Shown: positions 24,805-33,405 of the stretch, one piece after another
How the letters are laid out: every line of letters starts with the position of its first letter
Position numbering within the stretch: position 1 is the first letter of the stretch
From: an uncultured Acetatifactor sp.
GTDB lineage: Bacteria > Bacillota > Clostridia > Lachnospirales > Lachnospiraceae
Direction of reading: 5' to 3'
Length of the DNA stretch: 46,286 bases
Assembly: GCA_910584865.1 (NCBI GenBank)
Contig: CAJUCE010000010.1
Location: 94,355 to 140,640, forward strand
The notes under the pieces: model-generated
Told to the model about the DNA's origin: nothing
Database searches by the model: none
The model's input: only the letters and a program-made list of their open reading frames with translations
Made by a program: the position numbers and the translations under genes

Positions 24805-25872
24805 ATGTCAGTGAAAAGCTTAATTATCAATCCGGGCTCTACCTCCACCAAGATCGGTGTGTTTGAGGACGAGACCCTGTTATTTGAAGAAACCCTGCGG
24901 CATTCCACGGAGGAAATTGCCCAATTTGCTAATATTGTGGATCAGAAGGATTTCCGAAAGAAGATCATCACGGATTTGCTGGAGTCGAAAAAGTTCGATA
25001 TAAAAAGCCTGAATGTGGTGGTAGGCCGCGGCGGTATGTTAAAGCCTATTCCCGGAGGTACCTATGCAGTGACCGAGGCGCTTTTGGAGGATTTGAAAAT
25101 AGGAGTACAGGGACAGCATGCTTCCAACCTGGGCGGAATCCTGGCGAAAGAGATCGGGGATTCCATTGGTGTTCCCTCTTACATAGTGGATCCGGTTGTA
25201 GTGGACGAGCTGATGCCCATCGCCAGATATTCAGGGGTACCGGAACTTCCCAGGGTCAGCATTTTCCACGCATTGAATCAGAAAGCCGTGGCAAAGCGTT
25301 ATGCGAAGGAAATCGGGAAACCATACGAGTCTCTTCGGCTGATCGTAGTTCATATGGGCGGCGGGGTGTCTGTGGGAGCCCATGAGAATGGCAAGGTGAT
25401 CGATGTGTTCAATGCGTTGGACGGCGATGGTGCATTTTCTCCTGAAAGAGCAGGCGGGGTGCCCAACGGAGCGTTGATTAAAATGTGCTTTTCCGGTAAA
25501 TATACAGAGAAGGAAGTCTATGGCAAGATGGTGGGCAAGGGCGGATTCAATGCGTACCTTGGCACCAATGACATGCGCGAAGTGACAAAGATGGCGAATG
25601 AGGGTGATGAGAAGGCAGCAGAAGCCAAGCAGGCATTTCTGCTTCAGGTGTCCAAGGACATCGGTTCCATGGCCTGCGTTCTGAACGGCAGGGTAGACCG
25701 AATCATCGTCACCGGCGGTATCGCATACGGTGCGGATGTAGTTGCCGCGCTGAAGGAGAGGGCAGAGTGGATCGCACCCTTTACCGTATATCCCGGCGAG
25801 GACGAGCTTCTGGCATTGGCCCAGGGGGCATTGCGGGTTCTTAACGGCGAGGAAGAGGCGAAAGTATATTGA
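24805..25872 (+). CDS. buk: Butyrate kinase (355 aa)
   Basis: It turns butyryl-phosphate and ADP into butyrate and ATP, an energy-yielding end of fermentation. It belongs to the ASKHA kinases: LIINPGSTSTKIGVF is the phosphate-1 loop at residues 5-19, HMGGGVSVGAH the phosphate-2 loop near 190, and IIVTGGIAYG the adenosine loop near 300. VVGRGGMLKPIPGGTY and ALDGDGAFSPERAGGVP are typical of butyrate kinases rather than acetate kinases. AGGAGAAT precedes the start. With ptb it makes a complete phosphorylating butyrate pathway. Confidence 0.95.
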   Translation: MSVKSLIINPGSTSTKIGVFEDETLLFEETLRHSTEEIAQFANIVDQKDFRKKIITDLLESKKFDIKSLNVVVGRGGMLKPIPGGTYAVTEALLEDLKIGVQGQHASNLGGILAKEIGDSIGVPSYIVDPVVVDELMPIARYSGVPELPRVSIFHALNQKAVAKRYAKEIGKPYESLRLIVVHMGGGVSVGAHENGKVIDVFNALDGDGAFSPERAGGVPNGALIKMCFSGKYTEKEVYGKMVGKGGFNAYLGTNDMREVTKMANEGDEKAAEAKQAFLLQVSKDIGSMACVLNGRVDRIIVTGGIAYGADVVAALKERAEWIAPFTVYPGEDELLALAQGALRVLNGEEEAKVY

Positions 25873-25971
25873 CAAAAGAGTAAAGAGGACGAACAGCCTG
25901 GAGGGCGCCTGGACTGCGTCTGGAAGCTGGGGCAGACAGTTCAACAAAAAGGCAGGAGCGGGAGGTGTGCT

Positions 25972-26673
25972 ATGGAGGGCTGGAAAAAGGCACTAACATT
26001 CAGCTATGACGACGGTGTGACACAGGATCGGCGATTGGTGTCATTGTTTAATAAATACGGAATTAAGGGTACATTTAATCTGAACTCCGAGCTTCTGGGA
26101 CTGGACGGCCATCTGATCAGAGAGGGCATGCGCATTAGCCATGTAAAGGTGGATCCGTCCGAGATTCGGGAGCTTTACGCAGGTCACGAGATCGCTGTTC
26201 ATACACTGACACATCCTAATCTGGCAGAGGTAACGGATGATGAGGAGATTGTCAGGCAGGTGGAGCAGGATCGGGAGAATCTGAGTGAACTGGCCGGCTA
26301 TGAGGTGACAGGAATGGCATATCCGGGCGGAGGTGTGAACTTTACGGAACATGCCGCGGAGGTAATCCGGAAGCGCACAGGAGTAAAGTATGCCCGTACT
26401 ACGGTATGCAATTACGGATTTGACCGACAGGAGGGCGAAGCGCTCTATCAGTTTCAGCCTACGGTATATCATATCTTGGAGATGGACCGGATGCTTGCGC
26501 TTGGGAAGCAATTTCTGGAAAGTGAAACAGACGTTCAGCAGATCTTCTATATCTGGGGTCATAGCTATGAATTTGACTACCATGATACCTGGAAGGATTT
26601 TGAAGCCTTTTTGGAGATGATGGCAGGCAGAGAAGATATTTTCTACGGAACCAACCGCGAAATTTTATTGTAA
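25972..26673 (+). CDS. NodB-type polysaccharide deacetylase (233 aa)
   Basis: Members remove acetyl groups from chitin-like or peptidoglycan sugars using a metal ion. The catalytic DD is in TFSYDDGVTQD near residue 12, and the HxxxH metal site is HTLTHPNL. AYPGGGVN supplies the usual third motif. There is no signal peptide or membrane segment, so it acts in the cytoplasm unless secreted by another route; short, soluble NodB proteins of this kind often act on small sugars. GGGAGG lies just before ATG 25972. Confidence 0.88.
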   Translation: MEGWKKALTFSYDDGVTQDRRLVSLFNKYGIKGTFNLNSELLGLDGHLIREGMRISHVKVDPSEIRELYAGHEIAVHTLTHPNLAEVTDDEEIVRQVEQDRENLSELAGYEVTGMAYPGGGVNFTEHAAEVIRKRTGVKYARTTVCNYGFDRQEGEALYQFQPTVYHILEMDRMLALGKQFLESETDVQQIFYIWGHSYEFDYHDTWKDFEAFLEMMAGREDIFYGTNREILL

Positions 26674-26678
26674 AACAA

Positions 26679-26720
26679 AAGAGCCTCTTTCCCTTTGTTT
26701 CGGGAGGGAGGCTCTTATTT
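26679..26720. terminator. Strong terminator between the deacetylase and uxaC
   Basis: AAGAGCCTC (26679-26687) pairs with GAGGCTCTT (26708-26716), extended inside by CCC/GGG pairs. It lies between convergent genes and can serve both. Confidence 0.8.
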
Positions 26721-26757
26721 ACCTTATAGGAAAGTCCGTCGTCAGACGGACATGGAA

Positions 26758-28164
26758 TCAGATATCAAACTTAAAATATCTCCTGGCATTATAATAAGAA
26801 ATATCCCGAATGATCTCTGAGAGCGTATCCATATCTGCCGGGAAGCCGCCGCCCTCTACCCAGGTACCGATGAGATTGCACAGGATTCTGCGGAAATACT
26901 CATGGCGGGCATAGGAGAGGAAGCTTCTGGAATCAGTCAGCATCCCGACAAAACCGGACAGATTTCCCAGATTGGCAAGGGAGATCAGCTGTTCTGTCAT
27001 ACCGATTTTGTGATCGTTAAACCACCATGCGCTGCCCTGCTGGATCTTGGCTACGGCGCTGGAATCCTGGAAGCAGCCCAGAATAGTGCCGATGGACTGG
27101 TTGTCATTGGGATTGAGGCTGTAAAGGATGGTTCTGGGCAGTTCGTCGGTCTTGCACAGGGCATCCAGGAAATCGGCCATCTGTGCGGAGGGCGCATCGT
27201 TATTGATGCAGTCATAGCCGGTGTCGGGTCCCAGCTTTTCGAACATCCTCGTATTGTTGTCTCTCTTGCAGCCGAAGTGAAGCTGCATAGCCCAATCCAG
27301 CCTGTGGTATTCTCTTCCCAGGAAGAGCATGAATGCGGTCTTGAATTTCAGCTGTTCCTCTCTGGTGGGGATCATGCGGTTCAGTCTCTTTAAGAAGATG
27401 GCTTCAATTTCATCATCGCTGGCAGGATAGTACATCACATATTCCAGACCATGATCCGACACGCTGCATCCCATGGAGGCAAAATATTCCATCCTCTGCT
27501 TCAGGGCATCTTTCAGGGCGGCGAAGCTGTTGATCTCACTGCCTGTAATCTCCCAGAGACGATCCAGATAGTCCAGATAATCGGCCTTCTCAATATTCAT
27601 AGCTTTGTCCGGTCTCCAGGCCGGAAGAACCTTTACGTCAAATGTGTCGTCTTCTGCAATCTTTTTATGCCACTCAAGAGAGTCAACAGGATCGTCGGTG
27701 GTGCAGATCAGGGTAACATTGCTTTGTTTGATCAGATTGCGGACACTCATGGAAGGCTGCGCCAGTTTTTCATTACAAAGATTCCACACCTCATCGGCCG
27801 TTTTCCGATTCAGAACGCCATGATAACCGAAATATCTCTGTAGCTCCAGATGGCTCCAATGGAAGAGGGGATTGCCGATGGCCTTGCCCAGGCATTCGGC
27901 CCACTTACAGAACTTTTCGTAATCAGAGGCATCTCCGGTGATATATTTTTCCTCTACGCCGAAGGAACGCATCAGACGCCACTTGTAGTGATCGCCACCC
28001 AGCCATACCTGGGTAATGTTGTCGAAATGACGGTCTTCCGCAATTTCTCTTGGATTGATATGGCAGTGATAATCCAGTATCGGGGTGGTTTCCGCATAAT
28101 CATGAAACAGCTTTTTTGCTGTTTCCGACTCCAGCAGGAAATCTTTGTCCATAAATTCTTTCAT
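26758..28164 (-). CDS. uxaC: Glucuronate/galacturonate isomerase (468 aa)
   Basis: It isomerises D-glucuronate to D-fructuronate and D-galacturonate to D-tagaturonate, the first step of hexuronate breakdown. Family marks are ILDYHCHINPREIAEDRHFDNI at the N-terminus (metal-binding HxH, divided here over residues 31-52), FHWSHLELQRYFGY, TTDDPVDSL and LPAWRPDKA. Also present are HFGCKRDNNTRM and the C-terminal GGGFPADM. Length is typical. GGAGG on the minus strand precedes the start at 28164. It is downstream of the LacI-type regulator and divergent from uxaB-uxaA, which take the product onwards. Confidence 0.95.
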   Translation of the reverse strand: MKEFMDKDFLLESETAKKLFHDYAETTPILDYHCHINPREIAEDRHFDNITQVWLGGDHYKWRLMRSFGVEEKYITGDASDYEKFCKWAECLGKAIGNPLFHWSHLELQRYFGYHGVLNRKTADEVWNLCNEKLAQPSMSVRNLIKQSNVTLICTTDDPVDSLEWHKKIAEDDTFDVKVLPAWRPDKAMNIEKADYLDYLDRLWEITGSEINSFAALKDALKQRMEYFASMGCSVSDHGLEYVMYYPASDDEIEAIFLKRLNRMIPTREEQLKFKTAFMLFLGREYHRLDWAMQLHFGCKRDNNTRMFEKLGPDTGYDCINNDAPSAQMADFLDALCKTDELPRTILYSLNPNDNQSIGTILGCFQDSSAVAKIQQGSAWWFNDHKIGMTEQLISLANLGNLSGFVGMLTDSRSFLSYARHEYFRRILCNLIGTWVEGGGFPADMDTLSEIIRDISYYNARRYFKFDI

Positions 28165-28214
28165 GTTTTCTTTCCTCCATTTATATTATAAAATTTTATT
28201 GGTTACATTGTGTT

Positions 28215-29222
28215 TCAGCGCGTGGTGCCGCGTTTGATGATTTCGCCGGAAAAAACTGTCTTTTTCGGCATTTCCTTTCCTTCCAGCACACCCAGGAGGG
28301 TGACGATGAGATGTTGGCAGAGTGTTTCCTGTTTATTGTCAATACTGGTGAGTTCAGGTTCGCAGCACAACGCCGGCATGGAGTTGTTATAGCCCAGTAC
28401 GGAGATATCTTCCGGAATCCGGTAATGCATTTCCCGGGCATATTTTACGCCTGCCACGGCCAATATATCATCCGCAGCGATAATCCCATGAAAAATATGA
28501 CCGTTCTCATGGAATTGCTTCAGACAGGCAACCATGGCATGAATATCTTCATGAGAACCGCGGTAAAACCGGGTCATGACTTCAGCTGCAGAAAAGTGCA
28601 TCTTCTCCATGGCAGCCAGAAAGCCTGCCAGCTTACGTTTCCCGCTGAAGGAATTGGAATTGTAAAAGTACAGGATATCCTCTGTCCCGCTTTGAAACAT
28701 CTCCAGGGTAGCCGTATACATGGATGTATAATCATCGGAGACCACAGAGTATACATTTGGAAGATCCAGATCTGCATTCAGCAACATCACGGGAACCTGG
28801 GCAGCGGCATCGGCGATATATTGGTTTTCACACGCTTTTTCGTGAACAAAATTGGAGCCTGCCAGGATAATGCCGTCTACCTTTTTTGTAATCAGTAAAT
28901 TCATGGAGGCCGCCTTGGCTTTTGGGTCATATCCGGTACAGCAAAGGAGACTGTCATAGTTATTGGCACGCAGCTTTTGCTCAATAAAGTAAATGGCTTT
29001 GGCCAGATAGGGGTCGGAACTGTCTGCACACATGATGCCGATGGTCCGCATGGTATTCAGACCAAGGCCCCTGGCAAAGGCATTGGGAGTGTAGCCATAG
29101 CGATCCATAATCTCCAGTACATGCTCCCGGGTTTTGGCGCTGACATTTTTGCTGCCGTTAAGTACACGGGAAACTGTAGCGATGGAAACCCCTGCTTTTT
29201 CCGAAATATCATATATGGTCAT
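28215..29222 (-). CDS. LacI-family regulator of the hexuronate genes (335 aa)
   Basis: Residues 1-50 are a LacI-type helix-turn-helix (TIYDISEKAGVSIATVSRVL, the hinge helix near NAFARGL). The rest is a periplasmic-binding-protein-like sensor domain (IGIMCADSSDPYLAKAI, DGIILAGSNF, IIAADDILAVAG). GAGGTA on the minus strand precedes ATG 29222. It is transcribed with uxaC 50 bases downstream and divergent from uxaB-uxaA. A perfect 18-bp palindrome at 29410-29427 is the obvious operator. The inducer is probably a hexuronate or its derivative; this is inferred from context. Confidence 0.9.
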   Translation of the reverse strand: MTIYDISEKAGVSIATVSRVLNGSKNVSAKTREHVLEIMDRYGYTPNAFARGLGLNTMRTIGIMCADSSDPYLAKAIYFIEQKLRANNYDSLLCCTGYDPKAKAASMNLLITKKVDGIILAGSNFVHEKACENQYIADAAAQVPVMLLNADLDLPNVYSVVSDDYTSMYTATLEMFQSGTEDILYFYNSNSFSGKRKLAGFLAAMEKMHFSAAEVMTRFYRGSHEDIHAMVACLKQFHENGHIFHGIIAADDILAVAGVKYAREMHYRIPEDISVLGYNNSMPALCCEPELTSIDNKQETLCQHLIVTLLGVLEGKEMPKKTVFSGEIIKRGTTR

Positions 29223-29317
29223 TGCGTTACCTCACTTATGGGCAGGCTTGTCAGAGGATACATAGTGAAAAGGGCAATGTAAGTAGTTTCAAAAGTTTCA
29301 AAAAATTCCCTATTTGC

Positions 29318-29345
29318 ATTATAGCAAATGGAGTTTTTTTTGCAA
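29318..29345 (-). promoter_or_regulatory. Leftward promoter for the LacI-type gene
   Basis: On the minus strand TTGCAA (29340-29345) and TATAAT (29318-29323) are 16 bases apart. The -10 lies inside the palindrome ATTTGC...GCAAAT (29312-29329). Confidence 0.7.
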
Positions 29346-29376
29346 GATATTTTTTTAGTAAATATGGTGTTGTGTA

Positions 29377-29405
29377 TTGACGAAAAGCAGGTTTGGCTGT
29401 AAAAT
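29377..29405 (+). promoter_or_regulatory. Rightward promoter for uxaB-uxaA
   Basis: TTGACG (29377-29382), 17 bases, TAAAAT (29400-29405). The operator palindrome starts 5 bases after the -10. The leader to uxaB is about 310 bases long. Confidence 0.75.
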
Positions 29406-29409
29406 AGGG

Positions 29410-29427
29410 AATGTAAGCGCTTACATT
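29410..29427. promoter_or_regulatory. Perfect 18-bp LacI/CcpA-type operator
   Basis: AATGTAAGCGCTTACATT is a perfect palindrome with the central CG of LacI-family operators and fits the cre consensus. It covers the expected uxaB transcription start. It may bind the local regulator, CcpA, or both. Confidence 0.8.
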
Positions 29428-29493
29428 TTGGGCTGCGCTTTTGATTTTGGGATACTGCAGGAGAGAGGAGTGGTCTGCGAAGGCAGGCAAGAC

Positions 29494-29709
29494 AGTAGCA
29501 GGCCCGCAGGTGCCCCATAGGATATACGGACGAATGCCCTAAGCGGCCGGAAATCCTATGCCTGTATCTGGGTACCTGAGGGCCTGTTACGGAACTGGAA
29601 TAGTAGCAGGCCCGCAGGTGCCCCATAGGATATACGGACGAATGCCCTAAGCGGCCGGAAATCCTATGCCTGTATCTGGGTACCTGAGGGCCTGCTACGG
29701 AACTGGAAT
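29494..29709 (+). repeat. 108-bp hairpin-forming unit duplicated in tandem in the uxaB leader
   Basis: Bases 29494-29601 and 29602-29709 are identical except for T29587 versus C29695. Each unit folds on itself. In the first, GTAGCAGGCCC (29495-29505) pairs with 29580-29590, CAGGTGCCC (29507-29515) with 29570-29578, and CATAGGAT (29516-29523) with ATCCTATG (29553-29560), leaving a 29-base loop. The single difference turns a G-C pair into G-U, so pairing is kept. The second unit ends directly at the uxaB ribosome binding site. Confidence 0.95.
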
Positions 29710-29723
29710 AGGAGGTGCTTAAA

Positions 29724-31184
29724 ATGGATCGTTTGAACAAAGCGATGACGGGCAGACAGGTGAGGCCGGTCAAAGTAGTACAGTTCGGAGAAGGCAATTT
29801 TCTGAGGGCTTTTGTGGATTATATGATTGATATTGCCAATGAGCAGGGCAGATTCGACGGCGATATCGTGCTGGTGAAGCCGATCAGCTTCGGGAATCTG
29901 GACAATTTTCACAGCCAGGATTGCCAATATACGGTGTCTTTGCGGGGAATCGTGGACGGAGAGGCGAAAGTTATCAATCGTCAAGTGACCAGTGTGGCGG
30001 ATGCGGTAGCTGCCTATGAGGAATATGATAAATATATGGAGCTGGCCGGTATCAATACGCTCAGGTTCGTGGTGTCAAATACCACGGAAGCAGGAATCGT
30101 ATTCGATGCGCAGGACAGATTTGAACTGACTCCGCCGGAGAGCTTCCCGGGTAAACTGACGAAATTCCTGTATCACAGGTTTGAACTGTTTCATGGAGAT
30201 CCGGATAAAGGGCTGGTGATGCTGCCGGTAGAGCTGATCGATGACAATGGTATTATGCTGAAAAAATGTGTCATGCAGTTGACCGCACTGTGGAATCTGG
30301 GGGAGGAATTTAAAAGCTGGGTGGAAAATAGCTGTGTGTTTACATCCACGCTGGTGGACCGCATTGTCACCGGTTATCCAAAGGATACAGAGGCTATAGA
30401 GTGGGAGAAGCTGGGATACGAGGATCGCATTATGGTCACCGGTGAGCCATTTGCATTGTGGGTGATTGAGAGTCCGAAAGACATCAGTAAAGAGCTGCCG
30501 CTTCCGGAAGCCGGATTGCCAGTGATCTTCACGGATAATCAGAAGTCCTATAAACAGCGGAAAGTCCGCATTCTGAACGGAGCCCATACCTCCTTTGTGC
30601 TGGCCTCCTATCTGTGCGGAAATGATATAGTGAAGCAGTCCATGGAGGATGAGGATATCAGGAATTTTATGACCAGGACCATATATGACGAAGTGATTCC
30701 CACACTGACGCTTCCGGAAGAAGAATTGAAAGCATTCGCAGAGGAAGTGGTGAACCGCTTTAACAATCCTTATGTGAAGCATGCGCTTCTGGCGATTTCC
30801 CTGAATTCCGTTTCCAAGTGGAGGGCCAGATGCATGCCTAGCCTGCTGGGCTATGCGGAGAAATTCGGAGAACTGCCGAAACATCTGACCTTTTCCCTGG
30901 CCGCTCTGATGGCCTTTTACCATGGAACCGAGATACGCGACAAAGCGTTGATCGGCCACAGGGACGGGCAGGAATACAGGATTATGGATGATATGGAAGT
31001 GCTTACATTTTTCCGTGATCATTGCGAAGAGGAGAGCAGGGTATTCGCAGAGGCATTTCTCGGACAGGAGAATTTCTTCGGACAGGATCTGAACCGGGTG
31101 GCAGGATTGACAGAGGCGGTGACAGGGTATCTGGAGGATATCCGGAAGAACGGAATGAGGGCGTCATTATGCAGGATTTCATAA
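29724..31184 (+). CDS. uxaB: Tagaturonate reductase / altronate oxidoreductase (486 aa)
   Basis: It reduces D-tagaturonate to D-altronate with NADH, the second step of galacturonate use. It belongs to the mannitol dehydrogenase family: VVQFGEGNFLRAFVDYMI near residue 20 is the dinucleotide-binding start, and FVVSNTTEAGI, TLVDRIVTGYP and LNGAHTSFVL (with the catalytic-site Asn/His region) follow. AGGAGGTG lies 8 bases before ATG 29724, chosen over an in-frame start at 29715. Its stop lies 16 bases inside uxaA, so the two are coupled. Expression is likely set by the LacI-type regulator and perhaps by the duplicated leader hairpin. Confidence 0.94.
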   Translation: MDRLNKAMTGRQVRPVKVVQFGEGNFLRAFVDYMIDIANEQGRFDGDIVLVKPISFGNLDNFHSQDCQYTVSLRGIVDGEAKVINRQVTSVADAVAAYEEYDKYMELAGINTLRFVVSNTTEAGIVFDAQDRFELTPPESFPGKLTKFLYHRFELFHGDPDKGLVMLPVELIDDNGIMLKKCVMQLTALWNLGEEFKSWVENSCVFTSTLVDRIVTGYPKDTEAIEWEKLGYEDRIMVTGEPFALWVIESPKDISKELPLPEAGLPVIFTDNQKSYKQRKVRILNGAHTSFVLASYLCGNDIVKQSMEDEDIRNFMTRTIYDEVIPTLTLPEEELKAFAEEVVNRFNNPYVKHALLAISLNSVSKWRARCMPSLLGYAEKFGELPKHLTFSLAALMAFYHGTEIRDKALIGHRDGQEYRIMDDMEVLTFFRDHCEEESRVFAEAFLGQENFFGQDLNRVAGLTEAVTGYLEDIRKNGMRASLCRIS

Positions 31185-33058
31185 AGATTCATGACAAGGA
31201 CAATGTGGTGGTGGCATTACGCGCCATAAAGGCCGGAGAGAAACTCATGGTTCCGGTGGGAGAGGGAACGGCATTTGCGGAGGCAGACCAGGGGACCGGC
31301 AGGGCAGAGGTTTTGGCGGGAGCCGGGAGAGCTTTGGCAGGAGCGGGCGAAGGGATCGCAGCGGGGCCAGAGACTTCGGCGGGAGTCGGGGCGGTTTCAG
31401 CTAAGGCAGGAGGAAAAAGCGGGGCCCAAAGCATGCAGATGCGGGAACCGGAAGGAGACAAAGGAGCCATAAGTCCGCCTGTGCAGAGAGACGGGGAAGA
31501 TGAAGGGGCCATAGGCCTGCAGGCACAGGGTACAGAAGGAACCGAGGGGATCATAGGACTGTCTGCGCGAAAACCGGAAGGAGGGCGGCAGTTTAGAGAA
31601 ATCACGGCCATGGAAGAAATCCCGGCAGGGCACAAGATGGCTATATGCGATATCCCGGAGGGCGGCCAGGTCATAAAATACGGATACCGGATCGGCATTG
31701 CCAGGGAAGCGGTGAAGACAGGCGCCTGGGTACATACCCATAATCTGAAGACGGCTCTGGGAGAACTTCTGGACTATACCTATGAACCGGTTTTCATACA
31801 GGGGAAAATCGCTGCCGGGAAAGAGGAGGGCAGTGCCGGGACACCAGAGGCAGAGCGGGGACAAAAGGTATATGCCGAAAGGGAGGAGTCGGTCAGGTTT
31901 ATGGGCTTTCAGCGTCCTGACGGCAGCGTGGGAGTCCGCAACGAGATCTGGATTATTCCTACTGTAGGCTGTGTGAACAATGTAGCAGGCAGCATTGCAA
32001 GACAGGCCAATGCATTTCTGAAAGGGACGGTAGAGGAAGTGATCGCATTCCCCCATCCTTACGGCTGTTCGCAGATGGGGGAGGATCAGGAAGACACCAG
32101 GAAGATTCTGGCTGATCTGGTGAACCATCCCAATGCCGGGGGTGTACTGGTGCTGGGGCTGGGGTGCGAGAACAGCAATATAGAGGTGCTGAAGCCTTAC
32201 ATCGGCGGGTATGATGAGAGGCGGGTGAAATTTCTGACGGCCCAGGAGTGCGAAGATGAAGTGGCGGAGGCACTGGCGCTGATCCGGGAGCTGATAGACT
32301 ATGCATCCTCCTTTGAACGGGAAAGTGTCAGCGCGAGTCGGCTTGTGATCGGCATGAAATGCGGAGGAAGCGACGGTCTCTCGGGCATTACAGCCAATCC
32401 ACTGGTAGGGCGGTTTTCCGATCGCCTCATTGCAGAAGGCGGGACTACCATTTTGACAGAGGTACCGGAGATGTTCGGTGCGGAGACAATACTGATGAAC
32501 CGCTGTGAAAACGAGGCACTGTTCCATCAGACAGTGGATCTGATTAATGACTTTAAGCGTTATTTTAAAAGGCATGACCAGACCATCTATGAGAATCCTT
32601 CTCCGGGAAATAAAAAGGGCGGCATATCCACTTTGGAGGATAAGTCTCTGGGATGCACACAGAAATCCGGTTCCGCACCGGTGAGAGGGGTGCTGGCCTA
32701 TGGAGAACGGGTGCAAAATCACGGGTTGAATCTGCTCAGCGCGCCGGGCAATGATCTGGTGGCCTCTACGGCGCTGGCGGCTGCAGGGGCACAGATTATA
32801 TTGTTTACCACCGGGCGGGGGACCCCTTTTGCAGCTCCGGTGCCTACAGTGAAGATCTCTACCAATTCCGGACTGGCAGGACGGAAAAGCAACTGGATCG
32901 ACTTCAACGCCGGGGAGCTGGCGGAGGATAAAAGGCTGGAGGAGGAAGCAGAGAGGCTTTTTGCTTATGTGATGGAAGTTGCCGGCGGCAGGAAGGTATG
33001 CAGTGAAGTGGCCGGGTATCACGATATGGCGATCTTTAAGCAGGGGGTGACCTTGTGA
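31169..33058 (+). CDS. uxaA: Altronate dehydratase with a repeat insertion in its SAF domain (629 aa)
   Basis: It dehydrates D-altronate to 2-keto-3-deoxygluconate, the third step after UxaC and UxaB. The N-terminal SAF domain starts normally (FIKIHDKDNVVVALRAIKAG) and resumes with EIPAGHKMAICDIP and WVHTHNLKT. Between residues 34 and 142 lies a Gly/Ala/Glu-rich insertion of about 110 residues; its last part (85-140) is four imperfect 14-residue repeats. A smaller extra stretch (about 20 residues) lies near 215-235. The catalytic domain looks intact: VGVRNEIWIIPTVGCVNN, HPYGCSQMGEDQ, LGLGCENSN, MKCGGSDGLSGITANP, TTGRGTPFA and ISTNSGL. Usual length is about 500 residues. Confidence 0.93.
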   Translation: MQDFIKIHDKDNVVVALRAIKAGEKLMVPVGEGTAFAEADQGTGRAEVLAGAGRALAGAGEGIAAGPETSAGVGAVSAKAGGKSGAQSMQMREPEGDKGAISPPVQRDGEDEGAIGLQAQGTEGTEGIIGLSARKPEGGRQFREITAMEEIPAGHKMAICDIPEGGQVIKYGYRIGIAREAVKTGAWVHTHNLKTALGELLDYTYEPVFIQGKIAAGKEEGSAGTPEAERGQKVYAEREESVRFMGFQRPDGSVGVRNEIWIIPTVGCVNNVAGSIARQANAFLKGTVEEVIAFPHPYGCSQMGEDQEDTRKILADLVNHPNAGGVLVLGLGCENSNIEVLKPYIGGYDERRVKFLTAQECEDEVAEALALIRELIDYASSFERESVSASRLVIGMKCGGSDGLSGITANPLVGRFSDRLIAEGGTTILTEVPEMFGAETILMNRCENEALFHQTVDLINDFKRYFKRHDQTIYENPSPGNKKGGISTLEDKSLGCTQKSGSAPVRGVLAYGERVQNHGLNLLSAPGNDLVASTALAAAGAQIILFTTGRGTPFAAPVPTVKISTNSGLAGRKSNWIDFNAGELAEDKRLEEEAERLFAYVMEVAGGRKVCSEVAGYHDMAIFKQGVTL

Positions 33059-33124
33059 GACGGATGAGCCGAGTTTTGTGAGGCCAATCTGGGGCAAGCC
33101 CGGAAAGAGAATAAGCTGATTTAC

Positions 33125-33170
33125 AATGACCTTGTAGAGAGAATGCTCTCTTTCTATGAGGTCATTTTTT
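33125..33170 (+). terminator. Intrinsic terminator after uxaA
   Basis: AATGACCT (33125-33132) pairs with AGGTCATT (33159-33166), with an inner AGAGAG/CTCTCT stem, followed by six T. Confidence 0.9.
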
Positions 33171-33405
33171 CATGACAAAATGCCGTCTTGTCGCAGTAGT
33201 TCGATTATCTTCAGTATTCTCTCTTTCTTGTCAGAATTACAGAACTTCAACATATTTATAATTCTGTTATCAAGTACCGTATCTGCCGGCATGAGGACAG
33301 GATAATGGGGAATTGACGATTCCGGAAATCTGTGCTAATCTGATAACAGGAAAACACAGATGGGAGGCGCTGCAGCCTGAAACTGGGGCGAAGCGGGAAA
33401 GAAAG
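33171..33405. other. Gap before the AI-2E transporter gene, with a promoter
   Basis: TTGACG (33313-33318), 17 bases, TAATCT (33336-33341) is the likely promoter. An 8-bp inverted pair CAGAATTA/TAATTCTG lies between about 33233 and 33267. A 40-codon frame on the minus strand (33170-33292) lacks a ribosome binding site and is not called. Confidence 0.55.

Noticed and set aside
31397..33097. 566-codon frame on the minus strand over uxaA
   Set aside because: It mirrors uxaA in an antisense frame and resembles no protein family; uxaA is unmistakable on the other strand.
33170..33292. 40-codon minus-strand frame (starts MPADTVLDN, ends LLRQDGILS)
   Set aside because: The composition is protein-like, but there is no ribosome binding site and its end overlaps the uxaA terminator. 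Kept only as a note.
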